64,000 nucleotides of DNA from Arenicola marina (Eukaryota > Annelida > Polychaeta > Arenicolidae): the NCBI GenBank assembly GCA_964019135.1, contig OZ025252.1:4666823-4730822 (forward strand), written 5' to 3'. Positions 1 through 13,130 of the stretch are shown here, one piece after another (position 1 is the stretch's first letter; every line of letters starts with the position of its first letter). Below the pieces are notes generated by a model, which was not told the DNA's origin, ran no database searches, and was given only the letters and a program-made list of their open reading frames with translations. Both the position numbers and the translations under genes were made by a program.

Positions 1-896
1 GGATGCGGGGGGGGTGGATCTGGATGGGGGGGGGGTATGGGAGTGTCCAGGCGGGTGTTTGACCGTCACCCTTCCCTTCCGCCTACAACCTCACCCCACA
101 CCAGCCAGTCCCTATACATTTGGTTGTTTGTGTGTGTTGAGCAATAGGGTGCCGAGGGTGGGGCGGTGGGGGGGGGGGGGAGTCTGACCATCCGCCAACC
201 GGCCCTGGACTGGGCATAGGACAAGGACCCCCGAATAACCCCGGAGCACACTATCGCCTGATCAATACTGGGAGGGTTGTCGCAGGCCGCTGGTGGACCC
301 ATCACTCCCTCCACCCCGTCCCTACCCCCCACCCTACCCCAACTCCTTCATCTGCCACCGTCACCACCCCCACAGTCCGCCGCCACCCGGTCGAGGTTGA
401 CCGCACCCTGGCGCTGCCCGTCCTCCACCCGATCTTCTTGAGGATGGCATGCGGCTGGGGGGCGGGTGGGCGGGCAGGCGCCTGGGAGGGGGAGAGCAGC
501 CGGCGGCGATGTCGGGTGGCTTGCCGGGGGTGGGGGGGGTAAGAGGAGTGAGTGACAGGGAGAAGGCTGCTAGCGGGCGGTGCTAGGTGGTTTGGGGGGG
601 GGGACGGATTTGGGGCTTGGAAGAGGGAAGGGAGGGAGGGAGGGAGGGAAGGAGGGAGTGAGGCAGCCGGCGGGCGGGCGGTGTCGATAGGATGGGTGGG
701 GTGGTTGAAGGGGCGGGGTGCCCTGGCGGCCGGTGCCAAGAAGTCCCGAGTCGGGGTAGGTAGGGAAGGTGCCTGCACGGGGTCGCGAAGATGATGTAAT
801 TGACGGTCTGGGGAAATCAAGCCTGAATTTCCTGTCGTTGTTCTTGATCCCGCTGTGGTTTCTGCCTTAGACTGGAATGATTCGTCCGTGTTAGGA
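1..896. other. No gene seen; G/C-rich low-complexity flank
   Basis: I see no recognisable gene here. The stretch is G-rich on the + strand, with poly-G runs near 168-180 and 595-603 and a GGGA-type purine tract around 625-660. Open frames on both strands are biased composition (Pro/Arg/Gly/Ser) and resemble no family I know. Confidence 0.6.
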
Positions 897-1836
897 ACCC
901 GTCCATCGCCTCCAGTGGATGGGAGAACCCGTCCAGAACTCGTCCATGGCCACCAGTGGATGGGAGAACGCGTCCATGGCCACCAGTGGATGGGAGAACC
1001 CGTCCATGGCCACCAGTGAATGGAAGAACCCGTCCATGGCCACCAGTGGATGGAAGAACTCGTCCATGGCCACCAGTGGATGGGAGAACCCGTCCATGGC
1101 CACCAGTGGATGGGAGAACCCGTCCATGGCCACCAGTGAATGGAAGAACGCGTCCATGGCCACCAGTGGATGGGAGAACCCGTCCATGGCCACCAGTGGA
1201 TGGAAGAACCCGTCCATGGCCACCAGTGGATGGAAGAACCAGTCTATGGCCACCAGTGGATGGACGAACCCGTCCATAACCTCCAGTGGATGGAAGAACC
1301 CGTCCATGGTCACCAGTGGATGGAAGAACCCGTCCATGGCCACCAGTGGATGGAAGAACTCGTCCATGGCCACCAGTGGATGGGAGAACCCGTCCATGAC
1401 CTCCAGTGGATGGAAGAACCCGTCCATGGTCACCAGTGGATGGAAGAACCCGTCCATGGCCACCAGTGGATGGAAGAACTCGTCCATGGCCACCAGTGGA
1501 TGAGAGAACTCGTCCATGGCCACCAGTGGATGGAAGAACTCGTCCATGGCCACCAGTGGATGGAAGAACCCGCCCATGGCCACCAGTGGATGGGAGAACC
1601 CGTCCATGGCCACCAGTGGATGGAAGAACCCGTCCATGGCCACCAGTGGATGGAAGAACCCGTCCATGACCTCCAGTGGATGGAAGAACCCGTCCATGGT
1701 CACCAGTGGATGGAAGAACTCGTCCATGGCCACCAGTGGATGGAAGAACCCGTCCATGGTCACCAGTGGATGGAAGAACTCGTCCATGGCCACCAGTGGA
1801 TGGAAGAACCCGTCCATGACCTCCAGTGGATGAAAC
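897..1836. repeat. Minisatellite, 30-bp unit, about 31 copies
   Basis: A tandem array of a 30-bp unit containing GTCCATGGCCACCAGTGGAT. Most differences between units are single substitutions, such as GG/AG before the AAC and GGCCACC versus GACCTCC. Because 30 is divisible by 3, the array stays open in several frames on both strands and yields long decamer-repeat reading frames. Nothing suggests these are translated. Confidence 0.97.
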
Positions 1837-2087
1837 CCGAACAGCCATCGGAGTTCGTGGGTCGTCCCCTACTGTAAGAATGATTTGTGTACCACAAAGA
1901 TCCACCTTGGCCTTTGCTTTGATGTGACGGTCTGCATCCGGGACCTTGTGCGGGGCTGGCTTTTGGGTTTATTACCGTCACCCCCCTTCTACCTACCTCC
2001 GCCGTACGCCCCTCCGCAGCGTGATTCCAGTTATGTACTGACAATGTTCTTGTGTTCGATCCCCGAAACCCGCGCGTCCAGTCCAGA

Positions 2088-2513
2088 CCCGAACGATCCC
2101 GCCCGATCCCGACCCATCCCGACCCATCCCGACCGATCCCGACCCATCCCCACTGATCCCGAACCATTCCGAACCATCCCGAACGATCCCGACCCATCTC
2201 AATCGATCCAAACTGACCCCGACCGATCCCGACCGATCCCGACCGGCCCCGACCGGCCCCGACCGATCCCGACCGATCCCGACCCATCCCGACCGATCCC
2301 GACCCATCCCCACTGATCCCGACCCATCCCGACCAATCCCGAACGATCCCGACCGATCTCAATCGATCCAAACTGACTCCGACCGATCCCGACCGGCCCC
2401 GACCGATCCCGACCCATCCCGACCCATCCCGACCCATTCCCACTGATCCCGACCGACCTCAATCGATCCAAACCGATCCCGATCGATCCCGACCCGCCCC
2501 GACCGATCCCTAC
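2088..2513. repeat. Short-unit tandem array, about 10-bp unit
   Basis: Imperfect repeats of GACCGATCCC and GACCCATCCC, with some GGCCCC variants. Blocks containing CTCAATCGATCCAAAC recur at roughly 2197, 2358 and 2459, showing a second layer of segmental duplication of about 100-160 bp. Confidence 0.9.
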
Positions 2514-3380
2514 AGATCTTGGGGCACCGAGTGTGTTCCGCATCAAGTACAGCTGGTTCTCATGAATGGCGATGTCGGAGGTCGGGATCTATGCCACGCG
2601 GTTCTGTTTTATCATCCCGTGAAAGAACTTTGGCGGGGGGGGGGGCGTGCGTTGGGAGTTGCGGGGTTGGGGGTGGGTGGGGGGGTCTTTGGCGGGCCGC
2701 GTTATTTCCACGGACGCGGCCTTGACTTTGAATATCAATGCTTCATTAAAGCCACATCCGTCATCTCGTTGTGGCCTCGTATTCACGGCCTGGTCCGTCT
2801 CACGCGGCGGGCCGCCGGGGTGTGACATCTTCACCGTGGGGGTTGCGGATCAGCGGGGTGGGCGGGGAGGCCAGACCTATTACGCTGTGCGCCTCTTGTA
2901 CTGCCGCTTGGAGTTGTATTGGGGAGCGAGGTGGGGAGCTCTTACTGACTCACGGGTCTGCAAGTGTCAGCTGAGAAGCCGAACCGGGTGATTATTGTAA
3001 CAAACGCTAGATGTGTGAGTAATACGTGAGCTATTAAACACGGTTTTTCCGTAACGTTGTCAGACGGGCAGTGTCATGGTGACAGGAGGTTCCGGTTACC
3101 TCCTTCCGGTTCCGGTTACCTCTTTCCGGTTTTCGTGTGAGTTTCTTCCCCCAAACTGGATGACACGGCTACATTTTTACACCTGGGCCATACGACCACG
3201 TTGCAGGCCCCACCAGGCAGTCGCCACCCACCTCCAGCGGCTATACTGGACATAATGCCTTTAGCCCTGCCCTGGCTCTGTAGTATTAACGACAATTGTG
3301 TTCGGCCTGGTCCGCTAAGTCGCCACTGGGCGGCGCTAAGCAGTGATAGTTTTCTCCATATCGATATGTCCCTTGCCCTC
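2514..3380. other. No gene seen; mixed unique sequence
   Basis: Mostly unique sequence with a poly-G run near 2636-2644. A short local duplication of TTCCGGTTACCTC occurs at 3089-3135. The open frames are short and not recognisable. Confidence 0.55.
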
Positions 3381-4440
3381 AGCTGAATTCCTGGTATACC
3401 CCCCCCCACTCCCCAATCCTCCCTCCACCCACCACCCCACCCCTTCTTGGTCCCTCCACCCTCCCTGTCCTCCACCCTCCACCCACCCCACCCCCCTCCT
3501 TGGTCCCTCCACCCACCCCACCCCCTCCTCCCACGTGGCCCTTGGGCACTGGGCGCTCAAGTGAAGGTCACTCACGGGGGCCGGTGACGAGGGTCGTCAC
3601 GTGGGGTCGTCACGTGGACATCGGCCGGATCTGGCCTGCGAGACGAGGAAGTGGGTGGGATCTGACGAGTGACCATTAAGGAGGGCCAGATCAGATTGTC
3701 GGCGTCTGGGGACGCTTCTCAGGCCACCGACCCCCACACCCGACCCCCTACGGTACCATCACCCCCCTCCAAACCCTGGTACCATCACCCTCCTTCCACC
3801 CCCCGCTACCATCACCCCCAAGTGCCATCCCCCCCCTCCCTCCCTCCCTTCCTCCCGCCTGCACAACCAGCCCGCAGTCTCCAGACCCCTTCACGCCCCA
3901 CCCCCGATCCTCGTTCCCTAATATGATACCCTCCTGCACCATACCACTACCCCTACCCCTCCTTCTTTAATTCATATCAGACCCTCCCCGCCTCCGTGCC
4001 CCCTCCCCACCTCTCCCTGCCACACCCACACCCCGACCTATTTCCTTCCCTCCCTCATTTTACCCTCACCCCCATGGCCCCTTAACTCGGTGTTACTACT
4101 TAGTCCCTCTCACCCCCCCCCCCCCCCGCCCCGCGTCGTTCTCTTTCTGCTCTCACTCATTTCACCCCCATCCTCATCACCCCCCCCCCCCCACCCCCTC
4201 TCTTGAGTCCCTGGCGAGCAGCCCACTCCGCAGTCAGCGTGCTCTACGATGGCGTGTAGAGCTTTCACCCTTAATGGCTTTATGGCTGGCGTGGTTGGGT
4301 CCCCTTCCCAAATACAATCCCTACCCCCGCCCCTCCCCTCCCCTTCCCTAGTACAATCCCTCCATCCTCCCCTTCCCTTCCCTAGTATAATCCCTACCCC
4401 GCCCCTTCCCTCCCCCTCCCCCCCCCCCCCCACCCGCTCC
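3381..4440. other. C-rich/pyrimidine-rich low-complexity region
   Basis: A + strand pyrimidine-rich stretch with many CCACCC, CCCTCC and poly-C runs, for example 4110-4127 and 4180-4193. It includes loose repeats around CCCTTCCCTAGTACAATCCC at 4310-4410. No gene is recognised. Confidence 0.7.
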
Positions 4441-4627
4441 CTTCAAGGACCCTCACTTTAAGTCTCGGAGTGGAATGGATCTATTGACCACACATGAAGT
4501 ATTTATCAGTCTGTGTATCCGTGTGTGTGTGTGTGCTTTGAGCTGTATCCAGCTGTTTGTGTCATGTGTCGCCTGGTTTGTCGTGTGTCAGAGCCAGTCG
4601 CGTGTCCACTTCAGACTCTGGCAACGG

Positions 4628-6466
4628 CCTCTCGCAGACCCCAGTGTCCAGACCGCCCAGACCACCCAGACCCCGGACCCCAGTGTCCAGACCGCCCAGC
4701 CCCGGAAACCCCAGTGTCCAGACCGCCCAGACCACCCAGACCCCGGACCCCAGTGTCCAGACCGCCCAGCCCCGGACCCCAGTGTCCAGACCGCCCAGAC
4801 CACCCAGACCCCGGACCCCAGTGTCCAGACCGCCTAGACCCCGGACCCCAGTGTCCAGACCGCCCAGACCCCGGATCCCAGTGTCAAGACCACCCAGACC
4901 CCGGACCCCAGTGTCCAGACCGCCCAGACCCCGGACCCCAGTGTCAAGACCACCCAGACCCCGGACCCCAGTGTCAAGACCACCCAGCCCCCGGACCCCA
5001 GTGTCCAGACCACCCAGCCCCCGGACCCCAGTGTCCAGACCACCCAGACCCCTGGACCCCATTGTCCAGACCGCTCAAACCCTGTACCCCAGTGTCCAGA
5101 CCGCCCAGACCCCGGGCCCCAGTGTCCAGACCGCCTAGACCCCGGACCCCAGTGTCAAGACCACCCAGATCCCGAACCCCAGTGTCAAGACCACCCAGCC
5201 CCCGGACCCCAGTGTCCAGACCACCCAGCCCCCGGACCCCAGTGTCCAGACCACCCAGACCCCTGGACCCCATTGTCCAGACCGCTCAAACCCTGTACCC
5301 CAGTGTCCAGACCGCCCAGACCCCGGGCCCCAGTGTCCAGACCGCCCAGACCCCGGACCCCAGTGTCAAGACCACCAAACCCCGGACCCCAGTGTCCAGA
5401 CCACCCAGACCCCGGACTCCAGTGTCCAGACCGCCTAGACCCCGGATCCCAGTGTCCAGACCACCCAGCCCCCGGACCCCAGTGTCCAGACCACCTCGAC
5501 CCGAACCCCAGTGTCCAAACCGCCCAGACCCCTGGACCCCAGTGTCCAGACCACCCAGACCCCTGGACCCCAGTGTCCAGACCGCCCAGACCGCCCAGAC
5601 CCCGGACCCCTGTGTCAAGACCACCCAGACCCCGGACCCCAGTGTCAAGATCACCCAGACCCCGGACCCCAGTGTCCAGACCACCCAGACCCCGGACCCC
5701 AGTGTCAAGACCACCAAGACCCCGGACCCCAGTGTCCAGACCGCCTAGACCCCGGATCCCAGTGTCCAGACCACCCAGCCCCCGGACTCCAGTGTCCAGA
5801 CCGCCTAGACCCCGGATCCCAGTGTCCAGACCACCCAGACCCCTGGACCCCAGAGTCCAGACCGCCCAGACCCCTAGACCCCAGTGTCCAGACCACCCAG
5901 ACCCCTGGACCCCAGTGTCCAGACCGCCCAGACCCCCGGATCCCAGTGTCCAGACCACCCAGACTCCTGGACCCCAGTGTCCAGACCGCCCAGACCCCTA
6001 GACCCCAGTGTCCAGACCACCCAGACCCCTGGACCCCAGTGTCCAGACCGCCCAGACCCCTGGACCCCAGTGTCCGACCGCCCAGACCCCTGGACCCCAG
6101 TGTCCAGACCGCCCAGACCCCTGACCCCAGTGTCCAGACCGCCCAGACCCCTGGACCCCAGTGTCCAGACCGCCCAGACCCCTGGACCCCAGTGTCCAGA
6201 CCGCCCAGACCCCTAGACCCCAGTGTCCAGACCACCCAGACCCCTGGACCCCAGTGTCCAAACCGCCCAGACCCCTGGACCCAGTGTCCAGACCGCCCAG
6301 ACCCTGGACCCCAGTGTCCAGACCGCCCAGACCCCTGGACCCCAGTGTCAGACCACCCAGCCCGGACCCCAGTGTCCAGACCGCCCAGACCCCGGACCCC
6401 AGTGTCCAGACCGCCCAGACCCTGGACCCCAGTGTCCAGACCGCCCAGCCCCCGGACCCCAGACTC
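4628..6466. repeat. Minisatellite, 30/31-bp unit, about 60 copies
   Basis: Tandem units built on CCCCAGTGTCCAGACCGCCC. The left half is mainly 30-bp units (CCCCGGA form). The right half is mainly 31-bp units (CCCCTGGA form), so the array changed period while expanding. A roughly 190-bp segment ending in CCATTGTCCAGACC recurs at about 5068 and 5269, a segmental duplication inside the array. Pro-rich frames (up to about 410 codons) are by-products. Confidence 0.97.
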
Positions 6467-7020
6467 CCCGTTTGCGTTACGTCCTATTCCGCTTGGACAA
6501 CAATTCACTTTTCATAATGCAAACGATGATTTGGAGGCGGTTGTATAGATTATTGACACGGTAATTTACTTATCCCTCCATCACGGAAAGGGTAGCCTTG
6601 GAGAGGAGCCGGCCAGCGCGCTGACCCATGACACCTCCCGCGCTCACCCACCCAATTGTATACGCCTCCGCGACGACTAATAATGTCTCCTGTATGTGCT
6701 TAATTTGGTCGATGGCGAGGCTGGAATCGCGTTCTGCGTGGCTGAGCGCTCCATAAGGCCCCCAGACGGCCCCCCTCGGTGAGTGCAGCTCTCATAAAGT
6801 GGCTTGCCCTAATGTAGTGAGTCGCGTCCATCCAACCGCGCATGCCGGCCGCTGGGAGGAGGAGCGGGCAGGGGGGAGGGGGGGGGGCGGCGGGGATGGA
6901 GGGGGGGGGGGGGGGTAGACATGCCTGAAGCCTTGTGGGAGTGATGGACCATCGTCCTTCCCCTGTCAGTCTTCCCCAGTCCCATCCTGAATGTCCCCGA
7001 TACGCCGGGCCTCCCCATCC
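6467..7020. other. No gene seen; mostly unique sequence
   Basis: Unique sequence with long G runs at 6878-6915. No recognisable coding region or RNA gene. Confidence 0.5.
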
Positions 7021-7435
7021 TTTTTCCCTTTACCCCCTGCCCCCCCCCCACTCCCTCCTCTCTATCGTTGACTTCTTCCTCTCCTCCCGTCTTCCCCAAC
7101 CTCCTCCTCTTCCCCCTTCACCTCCGCTCCCCTCCTCGTCCTCTTCCGCCACCACCACCCCATCCTCGGCTTCTCCTCTGCCTCTTCCCCCTCCCCCTCC
7201 GCTCCCCTCCCCATCCTCTTCCGCCGCCACCCCCCCCTCCCCTCGGCTTCTCCTCTTCCTCTTCCCCTCCCCCTCCGCTCCCCTCCCCATCCTCTTCCGC
7301 CTCCACCCCCCCCCTCCTCGGCTTCTCCTCTGCCTCTTCCCCCTCCCCCTCCGCTCCCCTCCCCATCCTCTTCCGCCGCCACCCCCCCCCCCTCCTCGGC
7401 TTCTCCTCTTCCCCTCCTCCTCATTCTCTGTCTCT
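7021..7435. repeat. Pyrimidine-tract repeat, unit about 76 bp, four copies
   Basis: An almost pure C/T strand in which TCGGCTTCTCCTCT recurs at about 7165, 7243, 7318 and 7396. The 75-78 bp spacing varies with C-run length. Such homopurine/homopyrimidine DNA can form triplex structures (known property of the sequence class; not shown here). Confidence 0.9.
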
Positions 7436-7539
7436 TTCCCTTCCTGCCTCCGTAGCCTCCGCTGCTCTTCCCAGCCCTCTCCTAACCTAACCGGCACCGC
7501 CAAGACGTCCCTGTCACCCAAGCTGGCCATTCGACCTCT

Positions 7540-7650
7540 GCTGGCTGGCTGGCTGGCTGGCTAGCAGGTTGGCTGGGCTTGCAGGATGGCTGGCTGGCGG
7601 GCGGACTGGCAGGATGGCCGGCGGGGTGGCTGGCTGGTTGGTCGGCTATA
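7540..7650. repeat. CTGG/GGCT tetranucleotide tract
   Basis: Imperfect GGCTGGCTGGCT tracts interspersed with GCAGGATGGC repeats. A short degenerate microsatellite. Confidence 0.8.
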
Positions 7651-8117
7651 GCCCTTACCCGCTGACGGCTCAATTTGTCCCTGTCGGTGATTGCCGCTCG
7701 CCCGCTGTTTGCAGGGCTTTGCGTGGCTTGTCAGCTGCGGTCTCCACGGCCTGGAGTAGGTCAACCTTTGCCCCACCCCACAACACCCTCGACACTCCCA
7801 TCCCTGCCACACTATCCCCCCCCCCGCCCTCATCCCCCCCCCCCACACATCCACCTTCCCCTTCCGCCACCCACCGTCCCGTACCTCACACTACCCCCTC
7901 CCTCCCCTCCCCCTATCGTCTTCCCGACGGGCCACGCCAAGCACACCGACCAGAGAGCAACTGGAGCCGCCGGTAGATGGCGCTTGGCACCATGGCCTTG
8001 CGCACGGCGAGCGGATCGCTTGACGCTCGTCCTGGACATGGCCCGCGGCTCTGATGCCTTGACCTCACTCTGTCTCAAGACGGCCTTCTTCGCCCGCCTC
8101 CTGGTTTACTCCTCGGG
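7651..8117. other. No gene seen; C-rich sequence
   Basis: Partly unique, with poly-C runs near 7816-7842. The open frames are short and low-complexity and are not recognised. Confidence 0.5.
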
Positions 8118-8762
8118 GTTACGCCGTGGGCGTTGGTCTTTACGCTGTGGGCGTGGAAGTTCATGCTGTGGGCGTTGGTCTTCACGCTGTGGGCGTTGGT
8201 CTTCATGCTGTGGGCGTTGGTCTTTACGCTGTGGGCGTTTGTCTTCACGCTGTGGGCGTTGATCTTCACCCTGTGGGCGTTTGTCTTCACGCTGTGGGCG
8301 TTTATCTTCGCGCTGTGGGCGTTGGTCTTCACGCTGTGGGCGTTGGTCTTCACGCTGTGGGCGTTGGTCTTCGCGCTGTGGGCGTTGATCTTCGCGCTGT
8401 GGCCGTTTGTCTTCGCGCTGTGGGCGTTTGTCTTCACGCTGTGGACGTTGATCTTCACGCTGTGGGCGTGGATCTTCATGCTGTGGGCGTGGGTCTTCAC
8501 GCTGTGGGCGTTGATCTTCACGCTGTGGGCGTTTGTCTTCACGCTGTGGGCGTTGGTCTTCATGCTGTGGGCGTTGGTCTTCACGCTGTGGGCGTTGGTC
8601 TTCATGCTGTGGGCGTTGGTCTTCATGCTGTGGGCGTTGGTCTTCACGCTGTGGGCGTTGGTCTTCATGCTGTGGGCGTTGGTCTTCACGCTGTGGGCGT
8701 TGATGTTCGCCCTGTGGGGTTGATCTTCACGCTGTGGGCGATCTTCACGCTGTGGGCGATGA
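8118..8762. repeat. Minisatellite, 21-bp unit, about 30 copies
   Basis: A tandem 21-bp unit containing GCTGTGGGCGTTGGTCTTC. Unit variants fall at the ACG/ATG/GCG position and at GTTG/GTTT/GTGG. Since 21 is divisible by 3 the array is open in several frames, giving heptapeptide-repeat frames that are by-products. Confidence 0.97.
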
Positions 8763-9560
8763 TTGTCCCGATGTGGCTGCCTCCGACACGACCCCTTGCG
8801 CCCCCCCCCCCGCCCCTTTCCTCTTACCCTCCCTTCTGCTGACGTCTATTGCCCCCCCCCCATCATCCTCTTTCCTCTTGGCTCGCCTTCCGTCGCTTGC
8901 CATAGCAAACACCGAATTCGATGTCCATTTAATTAATACGGTCAAACAAATCCGCGTCCCTGTCGACGTTGGTTCTGATTAACCGCATGAAAGGTCATGT
9001 TGTGTTTTTAAACAGCTGCTAGGCCCTTGTACAAATGACGCAACGGTCCGTCGATGGGCCCTCTGCCCTTTTATCGCCCACTGCCAGTCGCTTGTCTCTT
9101 GCACAGCTCGCCTTGCCGGGTCTTGTTTGGCTACCCGCGCTTCCGCACCACCTTCCTTCTCTCGTTTACCCAACCACAATCACCACACACTCCGCCACCT
9201 CCCCCCCCCCCCTCCTCCATCCCCTCCCGCCTCTCCTCTGCTGCCACCACCCACCAACCCGACCCCCTACACCTGTCTACCCCGCCGTCAATATCTGCAA
9301 CCCACCCGCGAGGTCGGAGCCTGTCAGTGAGAACCGCAACCCATCTGCCCTGCTGTAATAACCCGGGATACTTGCGGACAGACTTGGTCTGGACAGTTTA
9401 GACAGTCGTGGCTTCGTCTGGAGGCTACGCCCTTCTACGATATATCTGATTTTAATTCAATGTCGTTCTTGGTTTCTGTTCTGTTGGTTATTCGTGTTGG
9501 GCCAAAATCGCTTGTCGGTGTTTGTCAGTTAGTTTACTGGTTATTGGTCGGTTTGTACAG
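8763..9560. other. No gene seen
   Basis: Unique sequence with C-rich patches at 8800-8825, 8850-8860 and 9200-9215. No coding region is recognised. Confidence 0.5.
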
Positions 9561-9564
9561 TTTG

Positions 9565-9775
9565 CGGCCTCTCGAGTGGTCTGATGGTTAGAGTGCTCGG
9601 CTTTGTGCTCGCCGTCGAGTTCGGAGGTTCGCGCCCCGCTATGTAAATGTCTGGATAAAGACCCGTTCTTCTTCTTTGATCAGAGAAGGGGGTTACCCCG
9701 GGACATGGCTCCGCTCTAATCTTGATCTTCCCCATTGTCGCGATGTCAACTTCATATGTTTAAATGCCCTTCTCG
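9565..9775 (+). mobile_element. tRNA-derived SINE, copy 1
   Basis: The left part has a tRNA-like head: an A-box-like stretch (GTCTGATGGTTAGAGTGC) and, about 45 bp on, a B-box-like GGTTCGCGCCCC. The body follows, with GGATAAAGACC, a T/C-rich patch, GGGGTTACCCCG, GGACATGGCTCCGCTC and CATTGTCGCGATG. The same body occurs at 31860-32125, 33385-33495 and 40690-40850, which shows it is a dispersed family. I cannot name the family. The pol III promoter assignment rests on box similarity and spacing. Confidence 0.75.
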
Positions 9776-11690
9776 GACAAACCATCATGTTACATGGTAC
9801 TATGTAAAACAGCAGGGCAGGTACCGATTCACCCGGGTGTCGTTTAATATTTCACGTCCTTGCGTCCGGGCTAGCGTCACCCACCCACATTGTTTATCAA
9901 TGAATTCCCCTTTAAAGCAATATGCTGACATGCGCCATCTTAGATTTTTTACATCTAAGAATCATGACTAAAAGTATCTAAAAATTTATGATGCATATGT
10001 TTTTATATCTCTTTGAGTCTGTAAAACAAACATTTCAACATAAAACTGCGCGGTCTATTCATATCGCGCGCGGACGTGATAGCGAGCCGCGGTCGACATC
10101 ACACACAAAATAGCTAACAACGAACAGGCGCGTAGGGATATAAAGCCGGCCACCAACTTCTGCTCCGTTGACCAAAATTCTTCTCTCCGTATGGCCCGCA
10201 GACTTTCAGGATTTAACTTCAAGACATAATGTACTTATTTGACATGGAGAAGAGGTTGGTAATACAAAACATTACGGAATATATTGCTTTAAATACCGCA
10301 CCATTGTTGTGGAATTACTTCCCTTATTGTCTAACACCAGCATATGTTCGAAGGCTACCTCGCACAGGTGGACTGCCGCAAAGTGCCGCGGTTAACGGTG
10401 CTGCGATTTGAGGGAATGTCTGCTGGGGAGAAAGGCGGCGGGGGGGGGGGGTTGCGGTGGGAGAGATTTGTGGTATAACCCCACTCTGACATAAAGTTCC
10501 ACACCTGAGTGACTCTGTCGATGGTTTAATAGGGGATCACCTTGTACCCCCAAGTCCCCCCCCACCCATGGTCCGCCCGCGCTCGGCGTTTTTTTTTCTC
10601 CCCTGTCCGTGTATCTAATAGGGTGGAGCGGTATGGGTCGTTCTGAGGCGCGTCCCGGAATAGCCTAACAGCCTACACTGCCTGCCTTCCTTCCTTCATT
10701 CAGTTCCCTCCCTCCCTCCCTCCCTGCTGGCTGGCTGGGAGCAGATGGGATGGGAGGATCGGGGGGTGGGTGTTGGAAGAAAGGGTGCGGATCGGCGGGC
10801 GGGGGGAGCACCCAGGTAGCTAGATGTATTATTCCGGCTCCTTTTCTAAGCGTGTGATTTAGTGGCAGTTTGTGATATGACGTATCGATTTCTGACGTCG
10901 AGGACTGCAGCTTTATGGACAAGGTAAACCTCTATATCCCTGGCTTTTAACGGCCCAACTAGCCATATATCTGCTCCTCAATCAATAGGACCTCATCGAT
11001 AAACTATGGCGGGAGGCGGTTTTCTCTCTCCCGCCCCCCCCCCCCCCACCCCTCTCCCCCCCACGCGCGATCAAAATGAAGATGCCCGTGAAAACATATT
11101 CCATTGATGGATGCAGGGACATTTGGCCAAGCGGTAGCCAGGCCTGGACAGTGGATTCTGCGCGATGCGTCCCGTGACGCACTCCTGTCTTGGTCATGCG
11201 AAAGGTCGTCAAGCGGTTTATACGCCCGCCATCTGTATGTGTATGTCAATGCGGCATCGACATACTATCAATTGATCAATGTGAGCGTCTGTTTTCAAAT
11301 TTAGTTGTTATCATTATCTGGGCGTGATGAGGCTGAAAAGCAAAACGAGGCAACTATTAATTATTCGTAAATTAGATACCATATTAACTGAAGTCATAAC
11401 ATTTGACGATGCAAGGATATATATCGGTGTCTTATTTTTTTACTAATAATATACTAATAAAGTCCCTTATATTTATCGCTGTGCAAAAGATCCAATTAAC
11501 AACATTATGATATATATTGCGTATGCAGGCGTTACTTAAACGCTTGCACACAAAACACAAAACCCATGAATTTGTATGTAGATTAATTTATAGACATATC
11601 GTAGATATCTATCGTATCTTCTGATACGAGGAGAAATACCACCGTAAAGTAAAGTATAATTCTAAAATTTATTTTTAATGTATGGATTTA
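9776..11690. other. No gene seen; relatively AT-richer unique sequence
   Basis: Contains a TATAAAG-like stretch near 10139 (GGGATATAAAGCCGG) with no convincing downstream gene, a CTCC-type tract at 10698-10730 and a poly-C run at 11034-11047. A short open frame at 10229-10411 is not recognised. Confidence 0.5.
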
Positions 11691-11691
11691 T

Positions 11692-12268
11692 ATGGCCACG
11701 TCTATACTCCACGTCTATACTCCTCGTCTATACTTCACGTCTATACTACACGTCTATACTCCACGTCTATGTACTTCACATCCGTACTCCGCGTCTGTGC
11801 TCCGCGTCTATACTTCACGTCTATACTTCACGTCTATACTCCACTTCTATGCCCCACGTCTATCCTCCACGTCTATACTCCACGTCTATACTCCACGTCT
11901 CTACTCCACGTCTATACTCCACGTCTGTACTCCACGTCTATACTCCACGTCTATCCTCCACGTCTCTACTCCACGTCTGTACTCCACGCCTATGGTCCAC
12001 GTCTATACTCCACGTCTATACACTACGTCTATACTTCACGTCTTTACTCCACGTCTATACTCCACATCTATACATCACGTCTATACTCCACGTCTGTACT
12101 CCACGTCTATACTCCACGTCTATAATCCACGTCTATACTCCACGTCTATACTTCACGTCTATACTTCACGTCTATAATCCACGTCTATACTTCACGTCTA
12201 TAATCCACGGCTATATTCCACGTTTATACTCCTCGTATGTAATCCACGCCAACACTCCATGTCCATAT
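11692..12268. repeat. Minisatellite, 13-bp unit, about 44 copies
   Basis: Tandem CCACGTCTATACT units with frequent TTC/TCC and TAT/TGT variants. A 13-bp period is stop-free here in three frames, so three overlapping frames each repeat every 13 residues, which is a signature of a non-coding array. Confidence 0.97.
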
Positions 12269-13130
12269 TGGCGGTCAGTTGACAGTGAGAGTGGGCTTCA
12301 TTGGGTGACAGTTGGCCGTGACCACGATAAACAACCTTGTCATTTATATCGACAAGGGGGGGACGGGGGAGGGCGGGGGAGGGGAGGGGTGTGTCGGTGT
12401 TGTGTAAAGGCATGTCGTGTAACTAGACCAGCCCGTTAGCCGGTCTAATAGACGTGTGTTTGCCCAGGGCCCACTGGTGCGGAGGTGTGGAGGTGTGGCG
12501 GGGCAGCTAAGGTATGGATCCCCCACACACCAGTGTGTGCGCCACTCTCACTGTCACTGCCGCCAGCAACAGCAGCCGCCTCCTCCCCAGAAATGAAACA
12601 CCACCCCATTCAGGGCACCAAAGCCCAGGGATTAATTCAGGTCCTGTCGCCCGAAATAACATATTATTGGTTTTTCTTGTCGTTTTTTTTTGGGAGGGGG
12701 AGGGGGGGGGGGTCATTATTATAGATCTATTCATGTCTTGGAGATCAGTTATCTAGGAGTTTTGGTCGTAGATGTTTAATTAAAACTGAATTGTAAAGCA
12801 GGAGAGTTGTACTTGTTTTTTTTATGCCGATCTTTATTTTATAATGTTATCCATAGCGTTAGCATAGTGACATAAAACATGTTGACTAATATTACGATTA
12901 ATCAGTGATGGTGGTTTCTTTCCCCCGGGTCATGACATCCAAGGTGGTGGTTTATTTCAGCCGGTCAGCAGATGTCAGCAGAGAGAGATTGGGGGACGTT
13001 TTCAGTCGATGGAGTTCCATTATTTCAGCCGACTGCGGTCAGGTAGCTCCGGACGTTCAGTGAACTCGCCCGGACGATATTCAGGAAATTAGACTTCCGA
13101 TCTATGTGTAAAGTCCACGGAGGGAGCGAA
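12269..13130. other. No gene seen
   Basis: Unique sequence with G-rich patches at 12356-12390 and 12691-12712. Nothing is recognised as coding. Confidence 0.5.

Noticed and set aside
817-1905. Frames of 190-360 codons on both strands over the 30-bp repeat
   Set aside because: The unit length is divisible by 3 and the unit lacks stops in several frames of both strands at once; no non-repeat domain, signal peptide or family match.
9565-9640. A functional tRNA gene at the SINE head
   Set aside because: The boxes are present but the acceptor stem does not pair well and a SINE body follows without a terminator; other copies show the same body.
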